Positions 62,859-64,000 of a stretch of 64,000 bases of DNA are shown in pieces. The notes beneath the pieces were generated by a model. It worked only from the letters and a program-made list of their open reading frames with translations. It did not search any database and was not told where the DNA came from. Origin of the DNA: Planctomycetota bacterium (lineage in GTDB: Bacteria > Planctomycetota > UBA1135 > GCA-002686595); NCBI GenBank assembly GCA_016712565.1, contig JADJQU010000003.1, forward strand, positions 186,001 to 250,000. Reading direction: 5' to 3'. How positions within the stretch are numbered: position 1 is the stretch's first letter; every line of letters starts with the position of its first letter. Made by a program: the position numbers and the translations under genes.

Positions 62859-64000
62859 GTGATCGCCACGGTCCTCGCTTCCGCGCTGTTGCAGGTCGCG
62901 CCGGCCACGCCGGTGGCCCCGGCCTCCCACGGCCCGTCGCGGCCCGAGGCCCGCGCGGCGTGGGTGGACCCCCGCACCCTGGTCCTGGACGGAGATCCCT
63001 CGGAATGGACCGCCGGCCGCGACAGCGACTGTGTGCTCCACCGTCCCGACCAGCTGGTGAACCTGGGCGGCCCCCCGACCGAGCTCTGGGCGGGTGAGGA
63101 CGACGCTTCGGTGCGCCTGTGGGTCGGGTGGAACGAGACCGACCTGGTGCTCGGGGGCCTGGTGCGCGACGAGTCCGCCGACTACGACGCCACGAACTGG
63201 TGGCGCGGGGACAGCCTGGAGCTCTACCTGGGCTTTTCGGTTCCCGCCCCGGAATGGAAGTCGGACGACTTCCAGTTGATGCTGGCCCCCGACTGGCCCG
63301 AGCGGCCCTGGGGCATCTATCCACACCGGCCCGGTGAGGCGCCCTCCGATGGGGGCTTCGGCGGCGTCGAGGTCTCCTCGTGGCCGCTGCCCGGAGGCTA
63401 CCGCTTCGAGGCGCGTCTGCCCTGGAGGAACTTCGTCCCCGAGGCGCCCACCGCGGGCCGCGTCCTGAGCTTCAACCTGGCCCTCACGGACCGCGACGGC
63501 CGCGGCAAGCAAGAGAGCTATTTGACGTGGACCGGCGAGCGGGAAATCGCCGTGTGGGCCGACCGACGGGGCAGCCTGCGCCTGGAGGCGGCACCGGTCG
63601 CCGCCGCGGGCGATGCGCCGCCCTCCACGGACGAGCGGCGCCTGCCCCCTGCCCTCCGTGACCCTGGTGATGCTGGTGGTCATGTACGGCCTGGCCCTGG
63701 CCACGCGCCGCGTGTGGCGCACCGGGGCCGCCCGCCGGCGCGGTGTCCTGGCCGCGGCGGGGCTCCTGGCGGTCTCGCTCTCCGCGGTGCTGGCCGCGCG
63801 CTACAAGGACCGCCAGGACGCCGCCGAACGGGAGAGCGAACTGGCCCAGTACTGGTCCCAGTTCGAGACCCTGTTGCGCTCCGGCGCCCTGGGGCATCCC
63901 GAGCCGGAGCTGCTGCACCGCGACGCCCAGGCGCTGCTGTCGGGCAAGTCGATTTCGCCCCAACCCGAATTGGTGGCCACGCACCTTTCGCCGCCCGGGG
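62859..64000 (+). CDS. Exported carbohydrate-binding-like domain followed by membrane segments, partial and possibly frameshifted
   Basis: From a GTG at 62859 the frame encodes a short signal-like start (MIATVLASALLQVAPATPVA). A ~210-residue CBM9/DOMON-like beta-sandwich follows: LVLDGDPSEWTAGRDSDCVLH, RLWVGWNETDLVLGGLVRDES, RGDSLELYLGF, GGYRFEARLPWRNF and LSFNLALTDRDG. Around 63644-63660 (a run of five C) the sense of the frame is lost. The next frame reads LPSVTLVMLVVMYGLALATR, then VLAAAGLLAVSLSAVLAARY and a charged helix, running off the window. This is either one protein with a one-base insertion in the C run, or a second gene starting at GTG 63658. A sensor with an external ligand-binding domain is one possibility. 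Confidence 0.62.
   Translation, partial: MIATVLASALLQVAPATPVAPASHGPSRPEARAAWVDPRTLVLDGDPSEWTAGRDSDCVLHRPDQLVNLGGPPTELWAGEDDASVRLWVGWNETDLVLGGLVRDESADYDATNWWRGDSLELYLGFSVPAPEWKSDDFQLMLAPDWPERPWGIYPHRPGEAPSDGGFGGVEVSSWPLPGGYRFEARLPWRNFVPEAPTAGRVLSFNLALTDRDGRGKQESYLTWTGEREIAVWADRRGSLRLEAAPVAAAGDAPPSTDERRLPPALRDPGDAGGHVRPGPGHAPRVAHRGRPPARCPGRGGAPGGLALRGAGRALQGPPGRRRTGERTGPVLVPVRDPVALRRPGASRAGAAAPRRPGAAVGQVDFAPTRIGGHAPFAAR

Noticed and set aside
1..64000. CRISPR arrays, insertion sequences, tRNA and rRNA genes
   Set aside because: No direct-repeat/spacer pattern, transposase motif or recognisable tRNA/rRNA sequence was noticed by eye; a covariance-model search was not possible, so a missed tRNA cannot be excluded.

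Overview
The window is very GC-rich and densely coded. It reads as a Planctomycetota chromosome. The evidence is a PASTA-less Ser/Thr kinase fused to WD40 repeats beside an ECF sigma factor, large secreted FG-GAP/VCBS proteins, dockerin-like calcium repeats, many TPR lipoproteins, and a bacterial microcompartment (BMC) locus. A C-terminal module shared by three secreted proteins is reminiscent of deep-branching planctomycetes with mreBCD/rodA. The taxonomy is inference; no 16S rRNA, tRNA, CRISPR array or insertion sequence was recognised.

Layout. 1-5.1 kb: a partial erythromycin-esterase-family lipoprotein, two paralogous small lipoproteins and an FG-GAP secreted protein. 5.3-9.7 kb (minus strand): ribH-nusB-ftsY and an O-antigen-ligase-like/TPR membrane protein. 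9.9-14.3 kb: divergent ECF sigma factor and WD40 kinase. 14.5-18.4 kb: tandem paralogous secreted proteins. 18.4-26.9 kb (minus strand): an RND efflux operon with one adaptor and two permeases, the second interrupted by an in-frame amber codon. 27-30 kb: moeA-lnt. 30.2-39.5 kb: a cell-elongation cluster (coiled-coil membrane protein, small membrane protein, mreB, mreC, mreD, an oversized PBP2, rodA). 39.6-46.5 kb: the BMC locus. 46.6-64 kb: REC/GAF/HD-GYP regulator, P-loop ATPase, DUF481 outer-membrane protein (frameshifted), mscL, two TPR proteins, two lipoproteins, rpsO-pnp, and a carbohydrate-binding-like membrane protein running off the right edge.

The most interesting region is the BMC locus. 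It encodes two BMC-H, two BMC-P (EutN type), one clear BMC-T and one divergent BMC-T-like shell protein. It also encodes an acylating aldehyde dehydrogenase with a long linker and a Cys-rich tail, two proteins with a EutQ/EutT-like N-terminal motif (one fused to an ACT domain), and a UPF0210/DUF711 protein. No aldolase, diol dehydratase, glycyl radical enzyme, ammonia lyase, PduL, kinase or alcohol dehydrogenase is present, so the usual signature enzyme is missing. The ACT-DUF711 pair, known elsewhere as a stand-alone gene pair of unknown function, is here physically tied to a shell. I propose it as the candidate core of a poorly described or undescribed metabolosome.

Three reading-frame interruptions (RND permease, DUF481 protein, right-edge protein) could be real decay or assembly errors and should be checked against reads.
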